This document shows positions 12,488 to 25,292 of a stretch of DNA of 64,000 nt, piece by piece. The position numbers were made by a program, and so were the translations under genes. The number at the start of each line of letters is the position of its first letter. Position 1 is the stretch's first letter. This DNA comes from Talinum fruticosum. Its lineage: Eukaryota > Streptophyta > Magnoliopsida > Caryophyllales > Talinaceae. The stretch is taken from the NCBI GenBank assembly GCA_021018815.1, contig JAITYX010000004.1:7258001-7322000 (forward strand). The letters run 5' to 3'. The notes below the pieces were generated by a model. The model searched no databases and was not told the DNA's origin. It saw only the letters and a list, made by a program, of their open reading frames with translations.

Positions 12488-13590
12488 AAAAATTAAATTA
12501 GTGAAATCTTTAAAAAAAATAAATGTCATGTGGTCATACTCCGCCACGATATAATTGCACAATCGAGTTCAAATATTCAAAACTCGATGGTGGGATATTA
12601 TTAATTGGAGACTTTACGGAATAAATCGAAAGTTCGAGATATTATGAGAAATATGCCCGAAATTCGGGATTTTTAAATTCAATTACTATTAAATATTTAG
12701 ATGCTTGTCTTCTCGGCAAATTTTAGACTCTATTTTATGATAACAAGAAATTGATTGTAAATTTTTAGATGTCACTATAATTGTGACTTCACGTCTTAGT
12801 GGGTGATGATAAAAAATTTGGCTCTTTACATATACATCAACTTTCCTTTCAATAATGTGTCCCAAATATAATAAAGGTCAATTTAAGTGGTTTGAAACTT
12901 ATTTCCATCAAATAAGGTCGCAAATTTGAGTTTTATAAATAAGAATACTTTTAATAAAAGAACTCTACCTTTTACAAATCTAGAGTAACTTAATCTAGAT
13001 AAAACCATGGCCTAAAGACCGAAGAATCTTTATGCATATCCCAAAAATAAATTAGTCAAACCTTTGAAAAAAAATGTCACGCATCATACTCCATCGTAAC
13101 CTCATTCCACCGTCAAGTTACAATGTTTAAAACTCGATCACATGATATTAATTGGAGACTTTATGGGATCGAAAGTTCGAGATATTATTAGCAATATGAC
13201 CCGAAATTTAAAAATTTTAAATCCAATTACTATTAAATATTTGGATGTTTGTATTGTCGGCAAATTTTAGGCTCCACTTTGTGTTAACCTTATAATGAAA
13301 TGCCTATAATTGTAACTTCAAGTCTTAGAGGACAATAATAAAAGACTTTGATTTTACATTTTTTTTAACAAACTTTGATCTTTACATAAACATTAACTTT
13401 TCTTATAATAATACGTCTCAATCAATAAAGATCGATCTAAGTAGTTTAGAAGTTATTTTTATCAAAAAAATTTCATGTTTGAGTTTTACAAATGAGAATA
13501 TTTTTAATGAAGAACTGAATCATTTTATAAATTTAGAGTAACTTAAACGTAACAAATACCGGAAAAATTTTGTATGTATATCCCAAAAAT
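12488..13590. repeat. tandem duplication, two diverged ~0.55 kb copies
   Basis: Copy 1 spans about 12488-13048 and copy 2 about 13042-13590. Shared blocks in the same order include TAATTGGAGACTTTA, CGAAAGTTCGAGATATTAT, CAATTACTATTAAATATTT, GGCAAATTTTAG and TTTAGAGTAACTTAA. No ORF is visible. The copies differ by many substitutions and small indels, so the event is old. The block lies between the LINE and the GAUT promoter region. Confidence 0.7.
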
Positions 13591-13899
13591 GGGAAGTGAA
13601 TGGAGACAAAACGTTGCTATTATTCAACCTCCTGGATCATAGCTCACTAGAATTAGCATCATCCTCTTGTTGCCATCATCCCATGTCATCCTCATCCCTC
13701 ACCCTCTAAAAAAAAATAGGAAAGAAAATTTCCCCACCGACTAACCCCATACCCAAACACGGCTTTGAATCAATTGACTGAATGATGAGCTCACTTCTGA
13801 ATATTCCACTCGGAAATAAAAAAAACATATACTTTTTTAAAAAAATTCATAAACAAGGAAAACCAAATTAAAAAAATAAAATAAAAACCTAAAAACACA

Positions 13900-14316
13900 G
13901 AAAACAAAAGGGAGCAATCTCCCTCTCGCTCTGTCTACCTCCCTCCCTCCTTTTCTCTCTCCTCCGATCCATCCATGGCACAGCAGCGCCAATGAATTTT
14001 CCAACGTCGAACGCGTAAGAGTTCATCGCCCAATCCTGGGAAATTCGAAAATGCTGAGAATGTATTGAAAAATCGACGATTCAGAAATCGACAAAGCGAA
14101 TCTCAAAACCTGCAAATTGATGCCATTGTTGTTGGGAATCGGATCATAGGCGTTGATTTGGGAGGAGAGAGAAAGATCGGATGGTGGGGCGGAGATGGGG
14201 CGGGAATCGACGAGGAGGAGAGGGAGAGAGTTATCATCAATGTCGGTGTTTCTTGGGTTGTAGGGGTGGTGGTGGGTTGTTTGTCATTCTCTCTCTTCTG
14301 CCCAGGGAGGACGAGG
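13900..14316 (+). promoter_or_regulatory. 5' leader of the GAUT gene with CT-rich tract, uORFs and possible intron
   Basis: A pyrimidine-rich tract at 13919-13963 is typical of plant 5' UTRs. Short upstream ORFs start at 13975 (six codons) and 14051 (five codons). A good donor (GC|GTAAGA, GT at 14015) and a good acceptor (polypyrimidine then CCCAG ending 14305) would define a 291-bp leader intron. Its removal would join the leader 11 bases before the ATG and delete the 14051 uORF. No clear TATA box was seen. The intron is an inference from splice signals only. Confidence 0.45.
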
Positions 14317-17300
14317 ATGCAGCTGCACTTGTCGCCGAGTATGAGAAGCATAACAATATCGAGCAACAATGGCTTCGTTGACTTGATGAAGATCAAAGTC
14401 GCAGCTCGCCACATCTCTTATCGTACCCTCTTTCACACCATCCTCATTCTCGCTTTCTTGTTGCCTTTTGTCTTCATTCTTACCGCTGTTGTTACCCTTG
14501 AAGGTGTCAACAAGTGTTCATCACTGGGTACCTCCTCATTTCTCATTTCCCCTTTTCTTTCTTATGCAATCATTTGATTTCATGGATCTTGGATTGGTTA
14601 ATTTGTATCTGATTTGTTTTGGGTGCACATGCCCTGTGTTGGTTGTAATCCGTTGTTTTTTAAGATTCAATGCGTATAGGTTTCACCTTGATTACATGGA
14701 TCGGATTAGCACAGTAATATACTTTCTCATTGCCCTTTGTATCAAATAATTAAATAGGGTCAAGCTGGAGTTTGATCCCTATGCCCTTTATGTGTCTAAA
14801 TGTTTGTGTAAAAGGGATGTTGTTAGTTTTAGGCTTGAATTGGATTGGATTGGATGATGTTTGCTGATCGGATAGGTCTAATATAGTAGTATCATAAATG
14901 AAAATGGGTGTCGGGCATTGCCAATGGCTTCATTTAGTAACATGATAGTTGTCTCACTGGATGTCATGAATGCAAGCACCTTAAATTGTGCTATTATGTC
15001 CGTGTATCTGCAATATTCATGAGTTTGTCTATTGGTCATCTTATAATTAAATGAAGTGTGATTCTAGTTAAGAAGATGTCAACTGGTTTAGCTGTGATTC
15101 TTGCCGCCTTTATAGAAGTAACCTAGTTACAAGACATGCTGTCAGGTTCAGTGAATTTATAGAAGGGAGGAATGGTTGATAGTTGGTACCTCATTTTTGA
15201 GTTAGCCTCTAAGTTTGGAAGCTTGTTAATCAATTGCTATCCTCTCCGGCGAAAAAGAAAATGAAGAAAGACAAAGTGCATTGAGTTATGTCAATATATA
15301 TACATGGTTCTTCAGGTTTTCTTTTGGCCCTTTTAGCTATAAGAACATTCTTTGCAATGTTTCTTGTATTTTTTTGGGGGCTGGTGGGAGAGCATGGGGC
15401 ATCTTCATATGTTCTATGTCAATGTACTATACTTAATTCTAGTGACACACATCACCTTTATTTTCAAACGAGCTGGCTAATGTCGTCTCCTAATCAGTAA
15501 CTTTCAATTCTTTGCTTCAATTCGTTGTTTGGTATCTTTATCTTTCTTTCTAATCATGCTTTTAATTTAGTATAGTGCTTTTGTATATTATTCTTGCTGA
15601 TAACTTTTTTCATGGAGGCTGTAATTTCTGTTTTTCTTTCCTTTTGTGTTACAGAATGTTTAGGTAGGCGTTTTGGGCCGAGGCTTCTCGGTAGAGGTGA
15701 TTCAGGGGTAAATCTTTTGCACATTGGTCATTTATTTAACCTAGCATATCTATCTTGGAAAATGATTTTAACGTGCCTTCTCATTTTCCTGATACAACAG
15801 AGGCTGGTTAGAGATTTCTACAAGATTCTCAAACAGGTCAATGCCGAAGATATCCCTCAAGGCTTGAAGCTTCCAGAATCATTCAATCAACTTGTTTCTG
15901 ATTTGAATAACAATCAATACGATGCGAAAGCCTTTGCTTTCATTTTAAAAGGAACAGTATGTATTATTCTATAACTTTATAGCCTGTGTTTTCTTTTCTA
16001 TCTTTAACTATTTAAAAGGGCTTTGTCCGGCAGGGGTTATATTTTGGAGACTATATGGACGGATTTGTCTCTTCATAACTAAGTATTCTATATTATATAC
16101 CCATGAGTCTTTAGGCGCTTATGATTAATGAATGAGCAAATACCTTTTTGAGTGGGTTTTCCTCATCCATGTAATCTGTTAAGGCATTCAGAATTTTAAT
16201 CTGAAGAGAATTCTGCCTATCTGGCTTCTTTTGAATTGTTAACCTATATTTCACTGAAGGCATTCCTATGCCAGGTTTCTCTTGTTGATTGTATTTGTGC
16301 TTCCTGACCATTGTATCCATGAACTGCATGGCAACTTGAAATTGTTGTGCAATGTTTTCTCCACTTACATTTTTTATGCTCAATTTATATGCTTAAGATA
16401 CTCAAGTGGCCAATATCATATCATCTCTTTTAAGGGGGCAGATTATAGCTGTGGAATAAAAATAGGAACTACTTCATCCATTATATTAGTTCTCTATGTT
16501 GCTAACCATCCACTTTTGATCTTTGAGTTATTTTATAATTTGCTCTTTTGTTTTGGAACTGGAAAAGAGCTGTTTCAAATGCGGAGTAGGATGCCATAAT
16601 AAAGAGAGAAGTCATATTATGAGTAGAAATATCACAAAGTGGAATACAAGACTAATGAAATTACTCCTGCGAGGCTGTTGATATCCATGGAAGGAATCCT
16701 TTGGTGGACTCCTTGAACTGATATTGGAAATGATGCTTAAAATCAAATCCTGCTGAAGCAGGCAATCTGCCTTCCAACTTCTAGTTTTGCTGGCTACTGA
16801 AAATTCAAAATGATTGTGTGGTGGTGTGCTCTGAAATAAGTTCCCTGTTTTCTCCCTTCTGAACTGTTCTCATTTTGTGTTATAGAAGGCAAATACTTTC
16901 CTATGTTCTTGTCTTCTTCTTAGTTTAAAAATGTGTGCCTACACACACAAGGCACGCAAGCCATTGCCTTGGATGCTCCCACATAGAGGGTTCATTACGA
17001 TGGTTAACTTGTAAAATCCGATTGAAAGGCTGATCATTGAATTTTACAAGAGTTAACGATGGTGATGAACCAAGTATGGAAGATCTTCATGGAAGGAGGA
17101 GAGCATAAAAGAGGAGAGAGAAATCTATTTTCATAAATGGAGGAGCTCAACTTAAAACATCTTAATTCCTTTTTCTCAATTAAACTACATCAATTCAAAT
17201 GAATAAGGCAATTTCGAAAAATTGCACAACTTTTTTTTGGCCTCGTGTCACTTCTTAATGGAAATGGAATGCATAAATAAAGATAGCCATAGATCAGGTA

Positions 17301-20300
17301 AGGTAAAAATGAATATGAAGTGGTGAAGGTCTATAGAAAGATTTCCAAATAGGTGGAGAGGGGTATATGTCAATGTCCCCCCTCGGTATGGCCACTCTCA
17401 ACCGTACTTCCAAATCCCCCTATTCACTTAATTACATCTTACCGTGGTTTTCATATATGCACCCCTATTTCCTCCATAGTTTATCCCCCCGGTATGGCCA
17501 CTCTCAACCATACTTTCCAAATCCCCTATTCACTTAATTACATCTTACCGTGGTTTTCGTATATGCACCCCTATTTCCTCCATATTTTATGATTTTTTAG
17601 ACTTCCCAGTTTTAAATTTATATCAATTCAACAGAAAGAAGTATATGCATGAGATGCAAAATAATATCTTTGTGAAGTGCATATATTGACTATTTCTTCC
17701 CCAAGAGCCCTACACAAAAAAAAAAAAAAATCATAAATAAAAGATACTTGATTTTTTAGCTGAAAATGAAAATTTTGATTCTGCAACTTGATTGAACCAA
17801 ACATAAGTAGTAGGATATTCAGTCCATTCTTGAATTGATGAAAGTTCAAACACATCATATGAGATTATGGAGTTGTCTTTCTGTACCCCTTTGTAATCAT
17901 TCTAGTGTTGATTTGAATGTCACATCATTAATGCAATTCATGAAATTCATATGTGTGCCTTTTTAGTCTCCATAACGGACTTGATATTTCTTAGTAGATG
18001 TAATCTTCTTCTCTTTTGTTTTCCTTTAAATGGAATAATAGAATTTTTTACCAAATGAACCAGTTTGAAATTGAGATTGTTGACTTGTTACTTTCTACTA
18101 TTTCTTCATGTTATACCTCATTTTGTTTGTGCTACTGTGCAGATGGAGAAACTCGAAAGGGAGATAAGGGAAGCAAAATTTGCAGAGTTGATGAACAAGC
18201 ACTTTGCTGCAAGTTCAGTTCCCAAAGGCATCCATTGTTTGTCTTTGCGTTTGACTGATGAGTACTCTTCTAATGCTCATGCTCGCAGACAATTGCCTCC
18301 TCCAGAGCTGCTTCCTTTGCTTTCTGACAACTCTCTTCACCATTTTGTCCTGTCAACGGATAACATCCTGGCTGCCGCTGTTGTGGTTGCTTCTGCTGTG
18401 CAATCGTCCTTAAAACCTGAAAAAATAGTTTTTCATGTCATCACTGACAAGAAAACGTATGCTGGGATGCACTCATGGTTTGCTCTAAACCCCATCTCAC
18501 CTGCTATAGTTGAGGTCAAAGGTGTTCACCAGTTTGACTGGTTAACTAGAGAGAACGTTCCTGTTTTGGAAGCTATAGAAAGCCATAATGTTGTAAGGAG
18601 TTATTACCATGGCAACCATATTGCAGAAGCCAATCTTAGTGAAACTACTCCCGAAGTTTTGCTTCAAGGCTACAGTCACGAAGTCCAAAGTACTTATCAT
18701 TACTCAACCATATCCGTATCTATTTGCCAGAGGTAATAGTGAACATCTGAAGTCCACTTTAAAGTTGGATTTTGATTACTTATCTTTTTCCTTGAAGTTG
18801 GTTGCTAGAGAATTTACTGATAACATCGGAGTCTTGTTAACTCAAAAGCCTGCTAATTGATCTCAATTTGCTTCGTTACTTTGGAGGCCACATGTTTAGA
18901 TTAATAAATAAGCTCTATATTTTGGCATATATGTTTGCGTTTCTCTGTTTTCTTTGTGCTCTCCTTTGTCTTACATGCACCAGTGAGTTATTAATGTGGG
19001 CAAGATAAGTGGACACTTCCCTTCAATTCTGAAGAACTTGATAGTATGAAACTTGATTCGAGAAAAGGGTCACCAGTAGAACCTGAATATAGTAGTTTGA
19101 AAATTTCCCAGAGCTTGAAGTTAGATTTCTGAAGCCTGCTAGTACTTAGATATAAAGTGGTGAAGTGTTTGATATACTTTATTAAATATATTCCTCTCTA
19201 AACTTCATCTAGAACTTCCTTTCTATGGGGTGGTAGGTAGTCAACAAATTTATAAATCTAAGGTCTATTGGAACCAGTCCCTCTGTAATTTGGGATATTT
19301 GCAATATCATTCTGTGGATTTGGAATGTATCCTAGGGTTTGATAAATCTAGACTGCCACATCAGATACACTCCCCCCCCAACAAAAAAAAAAAAAACCCA
19401 CGTTACCTAGTGGTGGATTTTCGGAGTATGAATTTGGAATTTGTGCTAGTTCATTGTATAGAATAAGTGTAAATGGCTAATCTGGAGCTGTTTCTGAAAT
19501 TGGTAATGGACAGAATGTAAGAACTTTGTTGGGAATTATTCTGTTATCCGCTTTTGTAGTCTGGCAAGAGTTTATTATTTCTTTGCAGAAAATTTATATG
19601 TTGATTTATCTTTTGATTTACAATGTCCTTTTTGCATCCTTCACTTTGGGATTTTTGTTATGTGTGAGTATCTTTAAAATAGCATCCATTGTGAAGACAT
19701 GTGATTGATTCCTGACACTGCTTTTTGAAACAGCTGTTTCCAAACCTTGACAAGATAGTTTTCTTAGATGATGACGTGGTAATTCAGCGTGACCTATCCC
19801 CTCTCTGGGACATTGATCTCAAGGGGAAGGTAAATGGAGCTGTGGAGACTTGTAGAGGTGATGATGAGTGGGTTATGTCAAAGCGATTCAGAAATTATTT
19901 CAATTTCTCCCATCCCCTGATAGCAGAACAATTGAACCCTGATGAATGTGCATGGGCTTATGGGATGAACATATTTGATTTACGTGCATGGAGAAAGACC
20001 AATGTAAGAGATACTTACCATTCATGGCTTAAGGAGGTAAAGGTTCTTAGTTTAAATTATATGCTCACCTTTTAGAGCTGTTTTGAATTATCTGGGCTTT
20101 CTTTTTATTGTTAGATGGAGGAAAATATGCTTCAGGTATTAAAACTGGTGTCAATTATATCCATTGTGTTTCTTTTGCTTTCCGCTCCTTTGAGCTGTGA
20201 CCAGAATAGGCAATGCAAGAGAAACATAGTGAGAATGGTGCAAAGCTGTGGATCTCATTCTCATGTGCAGAACATTTGTTTTTTTTACTAATTCTCATGC

Positions 20301-21347
20301 AAACTTATACCTCCTTACTTTCTTTGTTTGAAGCTGACTCTGGGGCTTCATTGCTCATTGAGTCTCTGTTTCACGTTGTTGAATAAAACAACACATGATT
20401 ACCTTTATTTCTAGTTAGTAGTTAACTTCTGTTCGCCTGGGAGCATGCCTTGCTTCAGAGTTCAGTCTATTCTCATTTCTCCTATACTCTAAGAAACCAA
20501 GGAAGTAAATAGAGATAGTTGGTTGGAAGGACTAAAAGGGATATTACTATCAACCAACTGCAAATGTTTAGCTTGAACCAGTCAAATTTCAACTCCAACC
20601 TTTTTCAGTAGAATTTCTGTTCTGACCCTATCCTCTGATTAATGAGTTGCTGGGAGTTTAGAAGTGTGCACAGACAAGTGAGCGTGAAGTTGTGCCCAAC
20701 TTAAGATTTATGATGTTGCTAATAGTAATTCTATCGTCAAAAAATTAAATAGACTGGAAAGAAAAATGATTTTGGTAATCTTGGGTTTCAGATGAAGTTG
20801 ACTGCTTCAGATTTTCGTCATTCATACTTTTCACTTTACTCTTCCTACTTTCACCTGGTCTTCCAACTTTTAGATTCAGTTTATCCTTCTGTTGAGTTGA
20901 ACTGTGTAGTTATGGGACAATTTTTAAAGCATTCTAATGGATGTGATGTTGTATTAAACTACGGTATCATATGTTCATTTCTGCCCCATGGAAGCTTCTC
21001 GCTTTAAAGCTGCTTGTAGTTGTGACAAACTTGGTTTTGTGACTTTTGTCTTCTCCTTGCAGAATTTGAAGTCGAACCTTACTATGTGGAAACTTGGCAC
21101 TCTACCACCCGCCTTGATTGCTTTCAAGGGTCATGTTCACCCAATTGATCCATCTTGGCACCTGCTTGGGTTAGGCTACCAAAACAAGACCAAGATTGAG
21201 AGTGTGAAGAGTGCTGCTGTTATTCATTACAATGGCCAGTCAAAGCCGTGGCTTCCAATTGGCTTCAATCATCTCCGGCCATTTTGGACTAAGTACGTGA
21301 ATTACTCGAACGATTTCATTAGAAATTGCCATATCTTGGAGACATAG
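14317..21347 (+). CDS. GAUT13/14: galacturonosyltransferase GAUT13/14-like (glycosyltransferase family 8), six coding exons, one-base frameshift in exon 4
   Basis: Exons by GT/AG sites and family similarity: 14317-14527, 15655-15707, 15801-15956, 18143-18732, 19734-20036, 21063-21347. With one missing base restored the product is 532 aa, close to the ~533 aa of Arabidopsis GAUT13. It starts MQLHLSPSMRSITIS, followed by a type II Golgi membrane anchor at residues 39-61. The GT8 domain carries the metal-binding FLDDDVV near residue 350 and the C-terminal HYNGQSKPW. GAUT13/14 act in Golgi pectin (homogalacturonan) synthesis using UDP-galacturonate. In exon 4 a C run at 18650-18652 is one base short: exon length is 590 instead of 591, and the family sequence continues in the next frame. 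As written, translation stops after ~344 residues, just before the DDD motif. A sequencing error or a null allele are both possible; all splice sites and downstream exons look intact. Confidence 0.93.
17384..17590. repeat. 106-bp tandem duplication inside GAUT intron 3
   Basis: Two near-identical copies start at 17384 and 17490, each beginning CGGTATGGCCACTCTCAACC and containing TTCACTTAATTACATCTTACC. The few differences imply a fairly recent duplication. The intron containing it (15957-18142) is the largest of the gene. Confidence 0.85.
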
Positions 21348-22141
21348 TTCTTAATTAGCTACATGAGCTCTGAGAGGACAAATAGCAAGACGAGGGATTA
21401 ACGATACCCCTTTCTGGTATGTTGTCCTAATGCTGGGAATCCATTGAATCTGAAGGTGAAGGGCATCATGAATTGCCGGAATGTTAGAAACTCAAAGTTC
21501 AGATGTGTCATGGGTGCTCGCCATACTGAAGGAGTAGGATTCAGACTAGCATGGTATGAGATTCGTATTTCGAATCTGTAAAAAGAATATTGTTAATTCT
21601 TTTGTTAGAGAAAGGACAATATTTGGTCGTTGGATGGGGTTCTCGCATATTATTGGATATAGTACAATAATGGAAGATCTCATATGACAGAGAAGTGCCC
21701 CTTATGAGGCTTCTGAAATGCAGCTTGGTGCATAAAGAAGAATAGCAGTCAGACTAAATACAAGCTACTCGACAGTTCCTCAGCAGCCAAGAAAAGAATT
21801 GGTTATATAGTTTTATTTTTTATAATCATTTTTGGTACCTCTACTTCCATCAATTCAATGTGAATTCTTATTTTTGGCTAGTTTATGATTGTTCTACTAC
21901 AGGTTCGTTTAGTGTATGATTCTTGAAGAATATCCAATTGTGCAGAAATTCTTTTTTCTCAATTAGCAATTTATCATAAACACTATAATTGTGATGTTAC
22001 AGGCCGCTATACCTGACTCTTTTCTTTTCCTTCTTTTATGGCCCTGCAATTCTGGTTTGAGCTGACGCAAAATGAGTTAGATGGTACTTAATCAGCCCTT
22101 CTCTTTCATTTCATCTCCCCCACTTCTCATCATCGCTTTTC
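21348..22141. other. GAUT 3' flank / probable 3' UTR
   Basis: Non-coding DNA follows the stop codon ending at 21347. Composition suggests the 3' UTR runs to somewhere around 21600-21950, but no canonical polyadenylation signal could be chosen with confidence. No other gene was seen. Confidence 0.4.
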
Positions 22142-22316
22142 TTTCTTTGTCTGAGCTCGTTACTTGTTGCAGCTTGGCAGCTGCATGTTTACATGCCAGC
22201 TTTCTTTGTCTGAGCTTGTTACTTGTTGCAACTTGGCAGCTGCATGTTTACATGCCAGCTTTCTTTGTCTGAGCTTGTTACTTGTTGCAACTTGGCAGCT
22301 GCATGTTTACATGCCA
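22142..22316. repeat. 59-bp minisatellite, three copies
   Basis: Copies at 22142-22200, 22201-22259 and 22260-22316. Each begins TTTCTTTGTCTGAGC and ends near TGTTTACATGCCAG. Copies 2 and 3 share two differences from copy 1, so the array grew stepwise. Each unit contains the palindrome-like TTGGCAGCTGC. Confidence 0.95.
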
Positions 22317-22759
22317 GGGTGGATCGCTTGACAATCATAGAGTAATTCTCGATGTGTGGCTTGTAGTGTTTAACTCCAATGTTGAGCACAATGTCTTGCA
22401 TCTCTGTTGAATCAACTGCCCGTCCTCACTGCACGGAAAACATCTCGATGTGCCCAACTAGATTCCCATGAGAGATGCACTTGTGGAAAATTGATAATCT
22501 ACCTTTATCTTTATGTGCCTAGTTACATTGTGCTAGATTTGATTTGCCGCAGTGTAAGTGGCACTGTAAGTGTTGTAGCCGAGCACTAGCACAAGTTAAG
22601 ATAAGCTCAAACTTAGGTAAAAAGGTAACAACATTCGACAAGATTTGATACTAATATAAGCCATGGGACATTGTTTAGCTTCCATGGATGATGTAGAGAC
22701 TTGTAAGTTGCTTCTTTGATTGCCAGGAGATAATAAAATAAACAGCATAGGCTGTGGTG

Positions 22760-22903
22760 AAGAATTAGTTTCATTTGTGAGATTCAAGTGAAATAGAGTC
22801 TTCTACCCTTTTCCACCCTATAAAGCGAAACAAGAATTAGTTTCATTTGTAAGATTTAAGTGAAATAGAGTCTTCTACCCTTTTCCACCCTATAAAGCGA
22901 AAC
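22760..22903. repeat. 72-bp direct tandem duplication
   Basis: Copies at 22760-22831 and 22832-22903 are exactly abutting, from AAGAATTAGTTTCATTTGT to CCCTATAAAGCGAAAC, with only about two mismatches. A recent local duplication with no coding content. Confidence 0.93.
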
Positions 22904-22989
22904 ATGCCGCAAGTCACAAGCGCAAATCACAAAACAACCCAAAAATCCAACCCAAGAAATCGGCCCCGACATCCTCCCTTGGATCGGAC

Positions 22990-23208
22990 TAGCGCTGACA
23001 AAATTTCATCCGACCTGAAAAACCGGAGTACGGGTATGATTTTTTGTCCGAATTTTAAATTCGGGCACAAAATTTTCATATTTCTATTGTTCGAACCCGA
23101 TTTTAACCCAATTTACGTTTGTCTGAATTGTCCGACCCAAAAAAATAGGTATTGGACAAAAATTTCGTCCAGATGACCGAGCTCGAACCCGAATTTTTGC
23201 CAACACTA
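22990..23208. mobile_element. hAT-type MITE (219 bp) with 8-bp target-site duplication
   Basis: The left end reads TAGCGCTGACAAAATTTC. The reverse complement of the right end reads TAGTGTTGGCAAAAATTC, matching at 14 of 18 positions and fitting the TAGNGNTGGCAAAA-type ends of plant hAT elements. Flanks are GATCGGAC (22982-22989) and GATCAGAC (23209-23216), an 8-bp duplication with one change. There is no internal coding capacity. A 90-codon ORF starting at 22904 crosses the boundary and is spurious. Confidence 0.75.
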
Positions 23209-23216
23209 GATCAGAC

Positions 23217-25292
23217 CAAATCAAGCAAGTTCGGATCCCCAAACTAAGCAACTAACAAGCCTACTAAAACTCGGCCTTTTTGACTTGTTCAAATTGAAAA
23301 GATTTCCAGTTGCTTTAGTGGTAGATTTTGGGTGTCATTTTCTCAGTCGTGCTATCCATTTTAGGTGGCTAACTGTGGGAAACCCTTAACCTACGAGTTC
23401 TATAAATAGAGATTCCCCTCATACCCTCATTTCACACATGATTCGTCTTGCTTGCAAACCTCATTCTCTCATTTCTCACCTTAATTTCTAATTTCTCACA
23501 CACATTCTCTCTGTCAACACTTTATCAAAAGAATCACCCTTTCACCTTCATAAAAGCTTTAATCCATGTACAGTTATTCTATCGAGATCCAATCAAACTC
23601 TGAGTTCTTGCTATTGCTTTTATTTTAGTTCAATTCATTTATTTTTGTTGGTTTGGAAACAATTTAAATTTCATTTATTTTCTGTCCTGCACGATGTAAT
23701 AATTTAACCTAGATTTACTGTTTTTCTTTATTTCTTTTTAATGCATGTTGTTTATTTAGTTTCGCAATAACATGTTATTTGCTTTTACAACACAAATTTT
23801 TGCTTCCCATTTAAATTAGTAGAAGCAGTTTTTAAACGATAGAATGAGTCTTCATTTTGTACCTTCACCCCGTCGAATCATTGCTTTCGGTTAATGGAGT
23901 CATTTTTCAAGATCATTGGTTTAGGTTAATGGAGTCTTTTTCCAAAACAGTTCCTATTTTGAGCTTAGTTACGCCTTTTCGATTGTCTCTTCGGTTTAAG
24001 CTTAAATTAGGAAAGTAAAATTATTTTGTTAGTTTTTGTTCAAAACTAACGGCAACCGCTTCTTTTTCATGTTTTTCTCCGATAATGCATCTTGATTTGT
24101 GACAGAGAATTAAATCTTTATTGAACCAAACTAGTAACCAGGTTTTTATTTTTTGACCAGGATTTCTCTTGCAGTCCGAGCCAAAAAGCTGGGACCAATT
24201 CCTACCATAGGAAACCCACCTTGGTTTCTGCGTTAAAATTAGGGCTTGTGTCCTGGCCCAAACAGATCCGAGTTGTTTGACCTCATGAGCCTTGTTACAA
24301 TTTGTTTCATAATAACCCTTTTTATTTACCTTTCTCAAGAATTCTCCCTAAAATTTTTTAAAATAAAATGAGTTTTAAATCGCAAGCTAAAAATAACTTC
24401 AAAAAACAAATGAGAACTTTAATTCTTAATAAGCAAACTTTCTTGAAATCGACATTTGTGACAACACGCGTCATGTACAAGGCGCTACAAAAGTAATTAC
24501 TTCGAATATTATAACATATTAACATAACATTGGAATAAAAATACAAATATAAGAAACTTAGGGTACAAGGCATAATTTTAGAAAGACAGTTTTAGCAAGT
24601 TTAGTTCCTAAAAGTATTTACCCTAATTTAAATAGACTTAAAATTATTTATTCAACCCAGCTCATTAATTTAGAAATTATTTGCTCGAATCTAGAAGTAC
24701 AAAAGAAAATTTACTCAAGTAAAAAAGGACAACCTTTTGCATTCATTTAGCCTTTTGCATTCATTTAGGTAGCTAGTAATTTTTAATAGAGCCATTTTTT
24801 TAAGATACTTATCAGGATATTATCATAAAAGGTTATCAATATCATACCATAAAATATTACTCTTCACGTTTTTGATATGAAATTTTGTCGAATAATAATA
24901 GTTATCAGTAATGGTCCTATTTATATGGGGTATGATAAGATCCAAACATAAACAGTTTTAACCTTTCAAATATTTCTACGAGTAGAGAAATAATATCTGG
25001 TCAATAAAATTATTTTGATCTTATTAATAATTGCGTTAATTTTTTTTTTTTTTTCATGACTAGTGGTTGAATTACATACATCATATGTTTGTATTGAATA
25101 CTAATCCTGATCTTAAATCCAAATCCACTCCTACTCTAATCTATTGAATATTGAATCCTAAAAGAAAAGGAACTATAAAAACATAACATTAGCATTAGTG
25201 TTTGATATAGAGGTGCTCTGTACAATAAACATTTGTCATCACATTCGATTATCACGTTCCCCTATAATGCATATTAGATTTAGTGATGAACC
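23217..25292. other. intergenic spacer with a core-promoter-like spot at 23401
   Basis: TATAAATA at 23401-23408 is followed by a C/T-rich stretch (23409-23560) resembling a plant core promoter plus leader, or part of an LTR. No convincing coding region follows on the plus strand. Minus-strand ORFs at 24021-24573 have no recognisable similarity. Two short related segments with GGTTAATGGAGTC occur at 23890-23945. Confidence 0.35.

Noticed and set aside
14065..14316. In-frame N-terminal extension of the GAUT protein
   Set aside because: It begins at a TTG, not an ATG. The family start MQLH..S matches the ATG at 14317, and the upstream part looks like a leader intron.
18609..18860. 83-codon ORF overlapping GAUT exon 4
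   Set aside because: Wrong frame, and it runs past the exon 4 donor into the intron.
22904..23176. 90-codon plus-strand ORF
   Set aside because: It crosses the boundary of the hAT MITE at 22990 and has no family similarity.
24021..24573. Minus-strand ORFs of 71-105 codons
   Set aside because: No recognisable domain, no exon signals, and composition like the surrounding spacer.
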